From contig OY987240.1 of NCBI GenBank assembly GCA_963920705.1, forward strand, positions 434,001 to 498,000: DNA of 64,000 bases, given 5' to 3'. Each line of letters opens with the position of its first letter. Position 1 is the first letter of the stretch. Below the pieces are notes generated by a model that was not told the origin of the DNA, made no database searches, and worked only from the letters and a program-made list of their open reading frames with translations. Below, piece by piece: positions 1-13,402 of the stretch. A program made the translations under genes and the position numbers. Source of the stretch: Odiellus spinosus (taxonomy: Eukaryota; Arthropoda; Arachnida; Opiliones; Phalangiidae).

Positions 1-3000
1 TTAATTCCTCTTTCGAATGACTTTGGCTTTGTCTAAATTGCCAAAACGTGACAAATATAAAATTGGTTAAAATTAAGCAAAAACGCTTAAAAATCCAAGA
101 TTATTGGATTCAAATGGACACAAAACTTTTGATTTTTAAGCGATTTAGACAAAATTAACACCACTCGAAAGAGCAAATATTGGTTTATCTAAAAAACAAG
201 AGTTTTGGAAAATCCGTTGAAAAACATGAAAAATATGGCCAATTCAAAAAACATCTAATATCAAAAAGCGAATTTTTAAAATCTGAAATTTGACTATTTT
301 GATATTGTATGATTTCTTGAATTGGCCATATTTTTCTTGTTTTTCAACGGATTTTTGAAAACTCTAATTATTTAGACTGTCCATTTATTCCTCTTTCGAA
401 TGACTTTGGTTTTGTCTAAATTGCCAAAACGTGACAAATATAAAATTGGTTAAAATTAAGCAAAAACGCTTAAAAATCCAAGATTATTGGATTCAAATGG
501 ACACAAAACTTTTGATTTTTAAGCGATTTAGACAAAATTAAGACCACTCGAAAGAGCAAATATTGGTCCATCTAAAAAACAAGAGTTTTGGAAAATTCGT
601 TGAAAAACATGGAAAATATGGCCAATTCAAAAAACATCTAATATCAAAAAGCGAATTTTTAAAATCTGAAATTTGACTATTTTGATATTGTATGGTTTCT
701 TGAATTGGCCATATTTTTCTTGTTTTTCAACTGATTTTTGAAAACTCTTATTATTTAGACTGTCCATTATTTGCTCTTTCGAATGACTTTGGTTTTGTCT
801 AAATTGCCAAAACGTGACAAATATAAAATTGGTTAAAATTAAAAAAAACGCTTAAAAATCCAAGATTATTGGATTCAAATGGACACAAAACTTTTGATTT
901 TTAAGCGATTTAGACAAAATTAACACCACTCGAAAGAGCAAATATTGGTCTATCTAAAAAACAAGAGTTTTGGAAAATCCGTTGAAAAACATGGAAAATA
1001 TGGCCAATTCAAAAAACATCTAATATCAAAAAGCGAATTTTTAAAATCTGAAATTTGACTATTTTGATATTGTATGATTTCTTGAATTGGCCATATTTTT
1101 CTTGTTTTTCAACGGATTTTTGAAAACTCTAATTATTTAGACTGTCCATTTATTCCTCTTTCGAATGACTTTGGTTTTGTCTAAATTGCCAAAACGTGAC
1201 AAATATAAAATTGGTTAAAATTAAGCAAAAACGCTTAAAAATCCAAGATTATTGGATTCAAATGGACACAAAACTTTTGATTTTTAAGCGATTTAGACAA
1301 AATTAACACCACTCGAAAGAGCAAATATTGGTCTATCTAAAAAACAAGAGTTTTGGAAAATCCGTTGAAAAACATGGAAAATATGGCCAATTCAAAAAAC
1401 ATCTAATATCAAAAAGCGAATTTTTAAAATCTGAAATATGACTATTTTGATATTGTATGATTTCTTGAATTGGCCATATTTTTCTTGTTTTTCAACGGAT
1501 TTTTGAAAACTCTTATTATTTAGACTGTCCATTAATTGCTCTTTCGAATGAATTTGGTTTTGTCTAAATTGCCGAAACGTGACAAATATAAAATTGGTTT
1601 AAATTAAGCAAAAACGGTTAAAAATCCAAGATTATTGGATTCAAATGGACACAAAACTTTTGATTTTTAAGCGATTTAGACAAAATTAACACCACTCGAA
1701 AGAGCAAATATTGGTCTATCTAAAAAACAAGAGTTTTGGAAAATCCGTTGAAAAACATGAAAAATATGGCCAATTCAAAAAACATCTAATATCAAAAAGC
1801 GAATTTTTAAAATCTGAAATTTGACTATTTTGATATTGTATGATTTCTTGAATTGGCCATATTTTTCTTGTTTTTCAACGGATTTTTGAAAACTCTAATT
1901 ATTTAGACTGTCCATTTATTCCTCTTTCGAATGACTTTGGTTTTGTCTAAATTGCCAAAACGTGACAAATATAAAATTGGTTAAAATTAAGCAAAAACGC
2001 TTAAAAATCCAAGATTATTGGATTCAAATGGACACAAAACTTTTGATTTTTAAGCGATTTAGACAAAATTAACACCACTCGAAAGAGCAAATATTGGTCT
2101 ATCTAAAAAACAAGAGTTTTGGAAAATCCGTTGAAAAACATGAAAAATATGGCCAATTCAAAAAACATCTAATATCAAAAAGCGAATTTTTAAAATCTGA
2201 AATTTGACTATTTTGATATTGTATGATTTCTTGAATTGGCCATATTTTTCTTGTTTTTCAACGGATTTTTGAAAACTCTAATTATTTAGACTGTCCATTT
2301 ATTCCTCTTTCGAATGACTTTGGTTTTGTCTAAATTGCCAAAACGTGACAAATATAAAATTGGTTAAAATTAAGCAAAAACGCTTAAAAATCCAAGATTA
2401 TTGGATTCAAATGGACACAAAACTTTTGATTTTTAAGCGATTTAGACAAAATTAACACCACTCGAAAGAGCAAATATTTGTCTATCTAAAAAACACGAGT
2501 TTTGGAAAATCCGTTGAAAAACATGGAAAATATGGCCAATTCAAAAAACATCTAATATCAAAAAGCGAATTTTAAAATCTGAAATTTGACTATTTTGATA
2601 TGGTATGATTTCTTGAATTGGCCATATTTTTCTTGTTTTTCAACGGATTTTTGAAAACTCTTATTATTTAGACTGTCCATTAATTGCTCTTTCGAATGAC
2701 TTTGGTTTTGTCTAAATTGCCAAAACGTGACAAATATAAAATTGGTTAAAATTAAGCAAAAACGCTTAAAAATCCAAGATTATTGGATTCAAATGGACAC
2801 AAAACTTTTGATTTTTAAGCGATTTAGACAAAATTAACACCACTCGAAAGAGCAAATATTGGTCTACCTAAAAAACAAGAGTTTTGGAAAATCCGTTGAA
2901 AAACAAGGAAAATATGGCCAATTCAAAAAACATCTAATATCAAAAAGCGAATTTTTAAAATCTGAAATATGACTATTTTGATATTGTATGATTTCTTGAA

Positions 3001-6000
3001 TTGGCCATATTTTTCTTGTTTTTCAACGGATTTTTGAAAACTCTTATTATTTAGACTGTCCATTAATTGCTCTTTCGAATGAATTTGGTTTTGTCTAAAT
3101 TGCCGAAACGTGACAAATATAAAATTGGTTTAAATTAAGCAAAAACGGTTAAAAATCCAAGATTATTGGATTCAAATGGACACAAAACTTTTGATTTTTA
3201 AGCGATTTAGACAAAATTAACACCACTCGAAAGAGCAAATATTGGTCTATCTAAAAAACAAGAGTTTTGGAAAATCCGTTGAAAAACATGAAAAATATGG
3301 CCAATTCAAAAAACATCTAATATCAAAAAGCGAATTTTTAAAATCTGAAATTTGACTATTTTGATATTGTATGATTTCTTGAATTGGCCATATTTTTCTT
3401 GTTTTTCAACGGATTTTTGAAAACTCTAATTATTTAGACTGTCCATTTATTCCTCTTTCGAATGACTTTGGTTTTGTCTAAATTGCCAAAACGTGACAAA
3501 TATAAAATTGGTTAAAATTAAGCAAAAACGCTTAAAAATCCAAGATTATTGGATTCAAATGGACACAAAACTTTTGTTTTTTAAGCGATTTAGACAAAAT
3601 TAACACCACTCGAAAGAGCAAATATTGGTCTATCTAAAAAACACGAGTTTTGGAAAATCCGTTGAAAAACATGGAAAATATGGCCAATTCAAAAAACATC
3701 TAATATCAAAAAGCGAATTTTAAAATCTGAAATTTGACTATTTTGATATGGTATGATTTCTTGAATTGGCCATATTTTTCTTGTTTTTCAACGGATTTTT
3801 GAAAACTCTTATTATTTAGACTGTCCATTAATTGCTCTTTCGAATGAATTTGGTTTTATCTAAATTGCCGAAACGTGACAAATATTAAATTGGTTTAAAT
3901 TAAGCAAAAACGGTTAAAAATCCAAGATTATTGGATTCAAATGGACACAAAACTTTTGATTTTTAAGCGATTTAGACAAAATTAACACCACTCGAAAGAG
4001 CAAATATTGGTCTATCTAAAAAACAAGATTTTTGGAAAATCCGTTGAAAAACATGAAAAATATGGCCAATTCAAAAAACATCTAATATCAAAAAGCGAAT
4101 TTTTAAAATCTGAAATTTGACTATTTTGATATTGTATGATTTCTTGAATTGGCCATATTTTTCTTGTTTTTCAACGGATTTTTGAAAACTCTAATTATTT
4201 AGACTGTCCATTAATTCCTCTTTCGAATGACTTTGGTTTTGTCTAAATTGCCAAAACGTGACAAATATAAAATTGGTTAAAATTAAGCAAAAACGCTTAA
4301 AAATCCAAGATAATTGGATTCAAATGGACACAAAACTTTTGATTTTTAGCGATTTAGACAAAATTAACACCACTCGAAAGAGCAAATATTGGTCTATCTA
4401 AAAAACAAGAGTTTTGGAAAATCCGTTGAAAAACATGGAAAATATGGCCAATTCAAAAAACATCTAATATCAAAAAGCGAATTTTAAAATCTGAAATTTG
4501 ACTATTTTGATATGGTATGATTTCTTGAATTGGCCATATTTTTCTTGTTTTTCAACGGATTTTTGAAAACTCTTATTATTTAGACTGTCCATTAATTGCT
4601 CTTTCGAATGAATTTGGTTTTGTCTAAATTGCCGAAACGTGACAAATATAAAATTGGTTTAAATTAAGCAAAAACGGTTAAAAATCCAAGATTATTGGAT
4701 TCAAATGGACACAAAACTTTTGATTTTTAAGCGATTTAGACAAAATTAACACCACTCGAAAGAGCAAATATTGGTCTATCTAAAAAACAAGAGTTTTGGA
4801 AAATCCGTTGAAAAACATGAAAAATATGGCCAATTCAAAAAACATCTAATATCAAAAAGCGAATTTTTAAAATCTGAAATTTGACTATTTTGATATTGTA
4901 TGATTTCTTGAATTGGCCATTTTTTCTTGTTTTTCAACGGATTTTTGAAAACTCTAATTATTTAGACTGTCCATTAATTCCTCTTTCGAATGACTTTGGT
5001 TTTGTCTAAATTGCCAAAACGTGACAAATATAAAATTGGTTAAAATTAAGCAAAAACGCTTAAAAATCCAAGATTATTGGATTCAAATGGACACAAAACT
5101 TTTGATTTTTAAGCGATTTAGACAAAATTAACACCACTCGAAAGAGCAAATATTGGTCTATCTAAAAAACAAGAGTTTTGGAAAATCCGTTGAAAAACAT
5201 GGAAAATATGGCCAATTCAAAAAACATCTAATATCAAAAAGCGAATTTTAAAATCTGAAATTTGACTATTTTGATATGGTATGATTTCTTGAATTGGCCA
5301 TATTTTTCTTGTTTTTCAACGGATTTTTGAAAACTCTTATTATTTGGACTGTCCATTAATTGCTCTTTCGAATGAATTTGGTTTTGTCTAAATTGCCGAA
5401 ACGTGACAAATATAAAATTGGTTTAAATTAAGCAAAAACGGTTAAAAATCCAAGATTATTGGATTCAAATGGACACAAAACTTTTGATTTTTAAGCGATT
5501 TAGACAAAATTAACACCACTCGAAAGAGCAAATATTGGTCTATCTAAAAAACAAGAGTTTTGGAAAATCCGTTGAAAAACATGAAAAATATGGCCAATTC
5601 AAAAAACATCTAATATCAAAAAGCGAATTTTTAAAATCTGAAATTTGACTATTTTGATATTGTATGATTTCTTGAATTGGCCATTTTTTCTTGTTTTTCA
5701 ACGGATTTTTGAAAACTCTAATTATTTAGACTGTCCATTAATTCCTCTTTCGAATGACTTTGGTTTTGTCTAAATTGCCAAAACGTGACAAATATAAAAT
5801 TGGTTAAAATTAAGCAAAAACGCTTAAAAATCCAAGATTATTGGATTCAAATGGACACAAAACTTTTGATTTTTAAGCGATTTAGACAAAATTAACACCA
5901 CTCGAAAGAGCAAATATTGGTCTATCTAAAAAACAAGAGTTTTGGAAAATCCGTTGAAAAACATGGAAAATATGGCCAATTCAAAAAACATCTAATATCA

Positions 6001-9000
6001 AAAAGCGAATTTTTAAAATCTGAAATATGACTATTTTGATATTGTATGATTTCTTGAATTGGCCATATTTTTCTTGTTTTTCAACGGATTTTTGAAAACT
6101 CTTATTATTTAGACTGTCCATTAATTGCTCTTTCGAATGAATTTGGTTTTGTCTAAATTGCCGAAACGTGACAAATATAAAATTGGTTTAAATTAAGCAA
6201 AAACGGTTAAAAATCCAAGATTATTGGATTCAAATGGACACAAAACTTTTGATTTTTAAGCGATTTAGACAAAATTAACACCACTCGAAAGAGCAAATAT
6301 TGGTCTACCTAAAAAACAAGAGTTTTGGAAAATCCGTTGAAAAACATGGAAAATATGGCCAATTCAAAAAACATCTAATATCAAAAAGCGAATTTTTAAA
6401 ATCTGAAATGTGACTATTTTGATATTGTATGATTTCTTGAATTGGCCATATTTTTCTTGTTTTTCAACGGATTTTTGAAAACTCTTATTATTTAGACTGT
6501 CCATTAATTGCTCTTTCGAATGAATTTGGTTTTGTCTAAATTGCCGAAACGTGACAAATATAAAATTGGTTTAAATTAAGCAAAAACGGTTAAAAATCCA
6601 AGATTATTGGATTCAAATGGACACAAAACTTTTGATTTTTAAGCGATTTAGACAAAATTAACACCACTCGAAAGAGCAAATATTGGTCTATCTAAAAAAC
6701 AAGAGTTTTGGAAAATCCGTTGAAAAACATGAAAAATATAGCCAATTCAAAAAACATCTAATATCAAAAAGCGAATTTTTAAAATATGAAATTTGACTAT
6801 TTTGATATTGTATGATTTCTTGAATTGGCCATATTTTTCTTGTTTTTCAACGGATTTTTGAAAACTCTAATTATTTAGACTGTCCATTAATTCCTCTTTC
6901 GAATGACTTTGGTTTTGTCTAAATTGCCAAAACGTGACAAATATAAAATTGGTTAAAATTAAGCAAAAACGCTTAAAAATCCAAGATTATTGGATTCAAA
7001 TGGACACAAAACTTTTGATTTTTAAGCGATTTAGACAAAATTAACACCACTCGAAAGAGCAAATATTGGTCTATCTAAAAAACAAGAGTTTTGGAAAATC
7101 CGTTGAAAAACATGGAAAATATGGCCAATTCAAAAAACATCTAATATCAAAAAGCGAATTTTTAAAATCTGAAATGTGACTATTTTGATATTGTATGATT
7201 TCTTGAATTGGCCATATTTTTCTTGTTTTTCAACGGATTTTTGAAAACTCTTATTATTTAGACTGTCCATTAATTGCTCTTTCGAATGAATTTGGTTTTG
7301 TCTAAATTGCCGAAACGTGACAAATATAAAATTGGTTTAAATTAAGCAAAAACGGTTAAAAATCCAAGATTATTGGATTCAAATGGACACAAAACTTTTG
7401 ATTTTTAAGCGATTTAGACAAAATTAACACCACTCGAAAGAGCAAATATTGGTCTATCTAAAAAACAAGAGTTTTGGAAAATCCGTTAAAAAACATGAAA
7501 AATATGGCCAATTCAAAAAACATCTAATATCAAAAAGCGAATTTTTAAAATCTGAAATTTGACTATTTTGATATTGTTTGATTTCTTGAATTGGCCATAT
7601 TTTTCTTGTTTTTCAACGGATTTTTGAAAACTCTAATTATTTAGACTGTCCATTTATTCCTCTTTCGAATGACTTTGGTTTTGTCTAAATTGCCAAAACG
7701 TGACAAATATAAAATTGGTTAAAATTAAGCAAAAACGCTTAAAAATCCAAGATTATTGGATTCAAATGGACACAAAACTTTTGATTTTTAAGCGATTTAG
7801 ACAAAATTAACACCACTCGAAAGAGCAAATATTGGTCTATCTAAAAAACAAGAGTTTTGGAAAATCCGTTGAAAAACATGAAAAATATAGCCAATTCAAA
7901 AAACATCTAATATCAAAAAGCAAATTTTTAAAATATGAAATTTGACTATTTTGATATTGTATGATTTCCTGAATTGGCCATATTTTTCTTGTTTTTCAAC
8001 GGATTTTTGAAAACTCTAATTATTTAGACTGTCCATTAATTCCTCTTTCGAATGACTTTGGTTTTGTCTAAATTGCCAAAACGTGACAAATATAAAATTG
8101 GTTAAAATTAAGCAAAAACGCTTAAAAATCCAAGATTATTGGATTCAAATGGACACAAAACTTTTGATTTTTAAGCGATTTAGACAAAATTAACACCACT
8201 CGAAAGAGCAAATATTGGTCTATCTAAAAAACAAGAGTTTTGGAAAATCCGTTGAAAAACATGGAAAATATGGCCAATTCAAAAAACATCTAATATCAAA
8301 AAGCGAATTTTTAAAATCTGAAATGTGACTATTTTGATATTGTATGATTTCTTGAATTGGCCATATTTTTCTTGTTTTTCAACGGATTTTTGAAAACTCT
8401 TATTATTTAGACTGTCCATTAATTGCTCTTTCGAATGAATTTGGTTTTGTCTAAATTGCCGAAACGTGACAAATATAAAATTGGTTTAAATTAAGCAAAA
8501 ACGGTTAAAAATCCAAGATTATTGGATTCAAATGGACACAAAACTTTTGATTTTTAAGCGATTTAGACAAAATTAACACCACTCGAAAGAGCAAATATTG
8601 GTCTATGTAAAAAACAAGAGTTTTGGAAAATCCGTTAAAAAACATGAAAAATATGGCCAATTCAAAAAACATCTAATATCAAAAAGCGAATTTTTAAAAT
8701 CTGAAATTTGACTATTTTGATATTGTATGATTTCTTGAATTGGCCATATTTTTCTTGTTTTTCAACGGATTTTTGAAAACTCTAATTATTTAGACTGTCC
8801 ATTTATTCCTCTTTCGAATGACTTTGGTTTTGTCTAAATTGCCAAAACGTGACAAATATAAAATTGGTTAAAATTAAGCAAAAACGCTTAAAAATCCAAG
8901 ATTATTGGATTCAAATGGACACAAAACTTTTGATTTTTAAGCGATTTAGACAAAATTAACACCACTCGAAAGAGCAAATATTGGTCTATCTAAAAAACAC

Positions 9001-12000
9001 GAGTTTTGGAAAATCCGTTGAAAAACATGGAAAATATGGCCAATTCAAAAAACATCTAATATCAAAAAGCGAATTTTAAAATCTGAAATTTGACTATTTT
9101 GATATGGTATGATTTCTTGAATTGGCCATATTTTTCTTGTTTTTCAACGGATTTTTGAAAACTCTTATTATTTAGACTGTCCATTAATTGCTCTTTCGAA
9201 TGAATTTGGTTTTGTCTAAATTGCCGAAACGTGACAAATATTAAATTGGTTTAAATTAAGCAAAAACGGTTAAAAATCCAAGATTATTGGATTCAAATGG
9301 ACACAAAACTTTTGATTTTTAAGCGATTTAGACAAAATTAACACCACTCGAAAGAGCAAATATTGGTCTATCTAAAAAACAAGATTTTTGGAAAATCCGT
9401 TGAAAAACATGAAAAATATGGCCAATTCAAAAAACATCTAATATCAAAAAGCGAATTTTTAAAATCTGAAATTTGACTATTTTGATATTGTATGATTTCT
9501 TGAATTGGCCATATTTTTCTTGTTTTTCAACGGATTTTTGAAAACTCTAATTATTTAGACTGTCCATTAATTCCTCTTTCGAATGACTTTGGTTTTGTCT
9601 AAATTGCCAAAACGTGACAAATATAAAATTGGTTAAAATTAAGCAAAAACGCTTAAAAATCCAAGATTATTGGATTCAAATGGACACAAAACTTTTGATT
9701 TTTAAGCGATTTAGACAAAATTAACACCACTCGAAAGAGCAAATATTGGTCTATCTAAAAAACAAGAGTTTTGGAAAATCCGTTGAAAAACATGGAAAAT
9801 ATGGCCAATTCAAAAAACATCTAATATCAAAAAGCGAATTTTAAAATCTGAAATTTGACTATTTTGATATGGTATGATTTCTTGAATTGGCCATATTTTT
9901 CTTGTTTTTCAACGGATTTTTGAAAACTCTTATTATTTAGACTGTCCATTAATTGCTCTTTCGAATGAATTTGGTTTTGTCTAAATTGCCGAAACGTGAC
10001 AAATATAAAATTGGTTTAAATTAAGCAAAAACGCTTAAAAATCCAAGATTATTGGATTCAAATGGACACAAAACTTTTGATTTTTAAGCGATTTAGACAA
10101 AATTAACACCACTCGAAAGAGCAAATATTGGTCTATCTAAAAAACAAGATTTTTGGAAAATCCGTTGAAAAACATGAAAAATATGGCCAATTCAAAAAAC
10201 ATCTAATATCAAAAAGCGAATTTTTAAAATCTGAAATTTGACTATTTTGATATTGTATGATTTCTTGAATTGGCCATATTTTTCTTGTTTTTCAACGGAT
10301 TTTTGAAAACTCTAATTATTTAGACTGTCCATTAATTCCTCTTTCGAATGACTTTGGTTTTGTCTAAATTGCCAAAACGTGACAAATATAAAATTGGTTA
10401 AAATTAAGCAAAAACGCTTAAAAATCCAAGATTATTGGATTCAAATGGACACAAAACTTTTGATTTTTAAGCGATTTAGACAAAATTAACACCACTCGAA
10501 AGAGCAAATATTGGTCTATCTAAAAAACAAGAGTTTTGGAAAATCCGTTGAAAAACATGGAAAATATGGCCAATTCAAAAAACATCTAATATCAAAAAGC
10601 GAATTTTAAAATCTGAAATTTGACTATTTTGATATGGTATGATTTCTTGAATTGGCCATATTTTTCTTGTTTTTCAACGGATTTTTGAAAACTCTTATTA
10701 TTTAGACTGTCCATTAATTGCTCTTTCGAATGAATTTGGTTTTGTCTAAATTGCCGAAACGTGACAAATATAAAATTGGTTTAAATTAAGCAAAAACGCT
10801 TAAAAATCCAAGATTATTGGATTCAAATGGACACAAAACTTTTGATTTTTAAGCGATTTAGACAAAATTAACACCACTCGAAAGAGCAAATATTGGTCTA
10901 TCTAAAAAACAAGAGTTTTGGAAAATCCGTTGAAAAACATGGAAAATATGGCCAATTCAAAAAACATCTAATATCAAAAAGCGAATTTTTAAAATCTGAA
11001 ATATGACTATTTTGATATTGTATGATTTCTTGAATTGGCCATATTTTTCTTGTTTTTCAACGGATTTTTGAAAACTCTTATTATTTAGACTGTCCATTAA
11101 TTGCTCTTTCGAATGAATTTGGTTTTGTCTAAATTGCCGAAACGTGACAAATATAAAATTGGTTTAAATTAAGCAAAAACGGTTAAAAATCCAAGATTAT
11201 TGGATTCAAATGGACACAAAACTTTTGATTTTTAAGCGATTTAGACAAAATTAACACCACTCGAAAGAGCAAATATTGGTCTATCTAAAAAACAAGAGTT
11301 TTGGAAAATCCGTTGAAAAACATGAAAAATATAGCCAATTCAAAAAACATCTAATATCAAAAAGCGAATTTTTAAAATATGAAATTTGACTATTTTGATA
11401 TTGTATGATTTCTTGAATTGGCCATATTTTTCTTGTTTTTCAACGGATTTTTGAAAACTCTAATTATTTAGACTGTCCATTAATTCCTCTTTCGAATGAC
11501 TTTGGTTTTGTCTAAATTGCCAAAACGTGACAAATATAAAATTGGTTAAAATTAAGCAAAAACGCTTAAAAATCCAAGATTATTGGATTCAAATGGACAC
11601 AAAACTTTTGATTTTTAAGCGATTTAGACAAAATTAACACCACTCGAAAGAGCAAATATTGGTCTATCTAAAAAACAAGAGTTTTGGAAAATCCGTTGAA
11701 AAACATGGAAAATATGGCCAATTCAAAAAACATCTAATATCAAAAAGCGAATTTTTAAAATCTGAAATGTGACTATTTTGATATTGTATGATTTCTTGAA
11801 TTGGCCATATTTTTCTTGTTTTTCAACGGATTTTTGAAAACTCTTATTATTTAGTCTGTCCATTAATTGCTCTTTCGAATGAATTTGGTTTTGTCTAAAT
11901 TGCCGAAACGTGACAAATATAAAATTGGTTTAAATTAAGCAAAAACGGTTAAAAATCCAAGATTATTGGATTCAAATGGACACAAAACTTTTGATTTTTA

Positions 12001-13402
12001 AGCGATTTAGACAAAATTAAAACCACTCGAAAGAGCAAATATTGGTCTATCTAAAAAACACGAGTTTTGGAAAATCCGTTGAAAAACATGGAAAATATGG
12101 CCAATTCAAAAAACATCTAATATCAAAAAGCGAATTTTAAAATCTGAAATTTGACTATTTTGATATGGTATGATTTCTTGAATTGGCCATATTTTTCTTG
12201 TTTTTCAACGGATTTTTGAAAACTCTTATTATTTAGACTGTCCATTAATTGCTCTTTCGAATGAATTTGGTTTTGTCTAAATTGCCGAAACGTGACAAAT
12301 ATTAAATTGGTTTAAATTAAGCAAAAACGGTTAAAAATCCAACATTATTGGATTCAAATGGACACAAAACTTTTGATTTTTAAGCGATTTAGACAAAATT
12401 AACACCACTCGAAAGAGCAAATATTGGTCTATCTAAAAAACAAGAGTTTTGGAAAATCCGTTAAAAAACATGAAAAATATGGCCAATTCAAAAAACATCT
12501 AATATCAAAAAGCGAATTTTTAAAATCTGAAATTTGACTATTTTGATATTGTATGATTTCTTGAATTGGCCATATTTTTCTTGTTTTTCAACGGATTTTT
12601 GAAAACTCTAATTATTTAGACTGTCCATTTATTCCTCTTTCGAATGACTTTGGTTTTGTCTAAATTGCCAAAACGTGACAAATATAAAATTGGTTAAAAT
12701 TAAGCAAAAACGCTTAAAAATCCAAGATTATTGGATTCAAATGGACACAAAACTTTTGATTTTTAAGCGATTTAGACAAAATTAAAACCACTCGAAAGAG
12801 CAAATATTGGTCTATCTAAAAAACACGAGTTTTGGAAAATCCGTTGAAAAACATGGAAAATATGGCCAATTCAAAAAACATCTAATATCAAAAAGCGAAT
12901 TTTAAAATCTGAAATTTGACTATTTTGATATGGTATGATTTCTTGAATTGGCCATATTTTTCTTGTTTTTCAACGGATTTTTGAAAACTCTTATTATTTA
13001 GACTGTCCATTAATTGCTCTTTCGAATGAATTTGGTTTTGTCTAAATTGCCGAAACGTGACAAATATTAAATTGGTTTAAATTAAGCAAAAACGGTTAAA
13101 AATCCAAGATTATTGGATTCAAATGGACACAAAACTTTTGATTTTTAAGCGATTTAGACAAAATTAACACCACTCGAAAGAGCAATTATTGGTCTATCTA
13201 AAAAACAAGATTTTTGGAAAATCCGTTGAAAAACATGAAAAATATGGCCAATTCAAAAAACATCAAATATCAAAAAGCGAATTTTTAAAATCTGAATATT
13301 GACTATTTTGATATTGTATGGTTTCTTGAATTGGCCATATTTTTCTTGTTTTTCAACGGATTTTTGAAAACTCTTATTATTTAGACTGTCCATTATTTGC
13401 TC
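1..13402 (+). repeat. Left region: roughly alternating two-type organisation, about 765-bp dimers
   Basis: Two unit types tend to alternate. Type A has gaatgaatttgg, gccgaaacg, ggtttaaatt and usually cggttaaaa, and often ends in ctaattattt. Type B has gaatgactttgg, gccaaaacg, ggttaaaatt and cgcttaaaa, and often ends in cttattattt. Most units carry aattaacacc. The first three units (11-1158) lack type A. A block beginning with the unit at 3838 (type A with tattaaatt and caagat) resembles the one beginning at 9194, 5356 bp or 14 units later. A one-base loss after ggccat recurs near 4920 and 5685, about 764 bp apart, which shows dimer-scale copying. Confidence 0.75.

Noticed and set aside
4915..5690. 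Inversion breakpoint suggested by inverted sequence similarity
   Set aside because: Inverted similarity is intrinsic to every unit. Period and orientation of the ggatttttg and aagagcaaat landmarks continue unchanged, so no inversion is needed.
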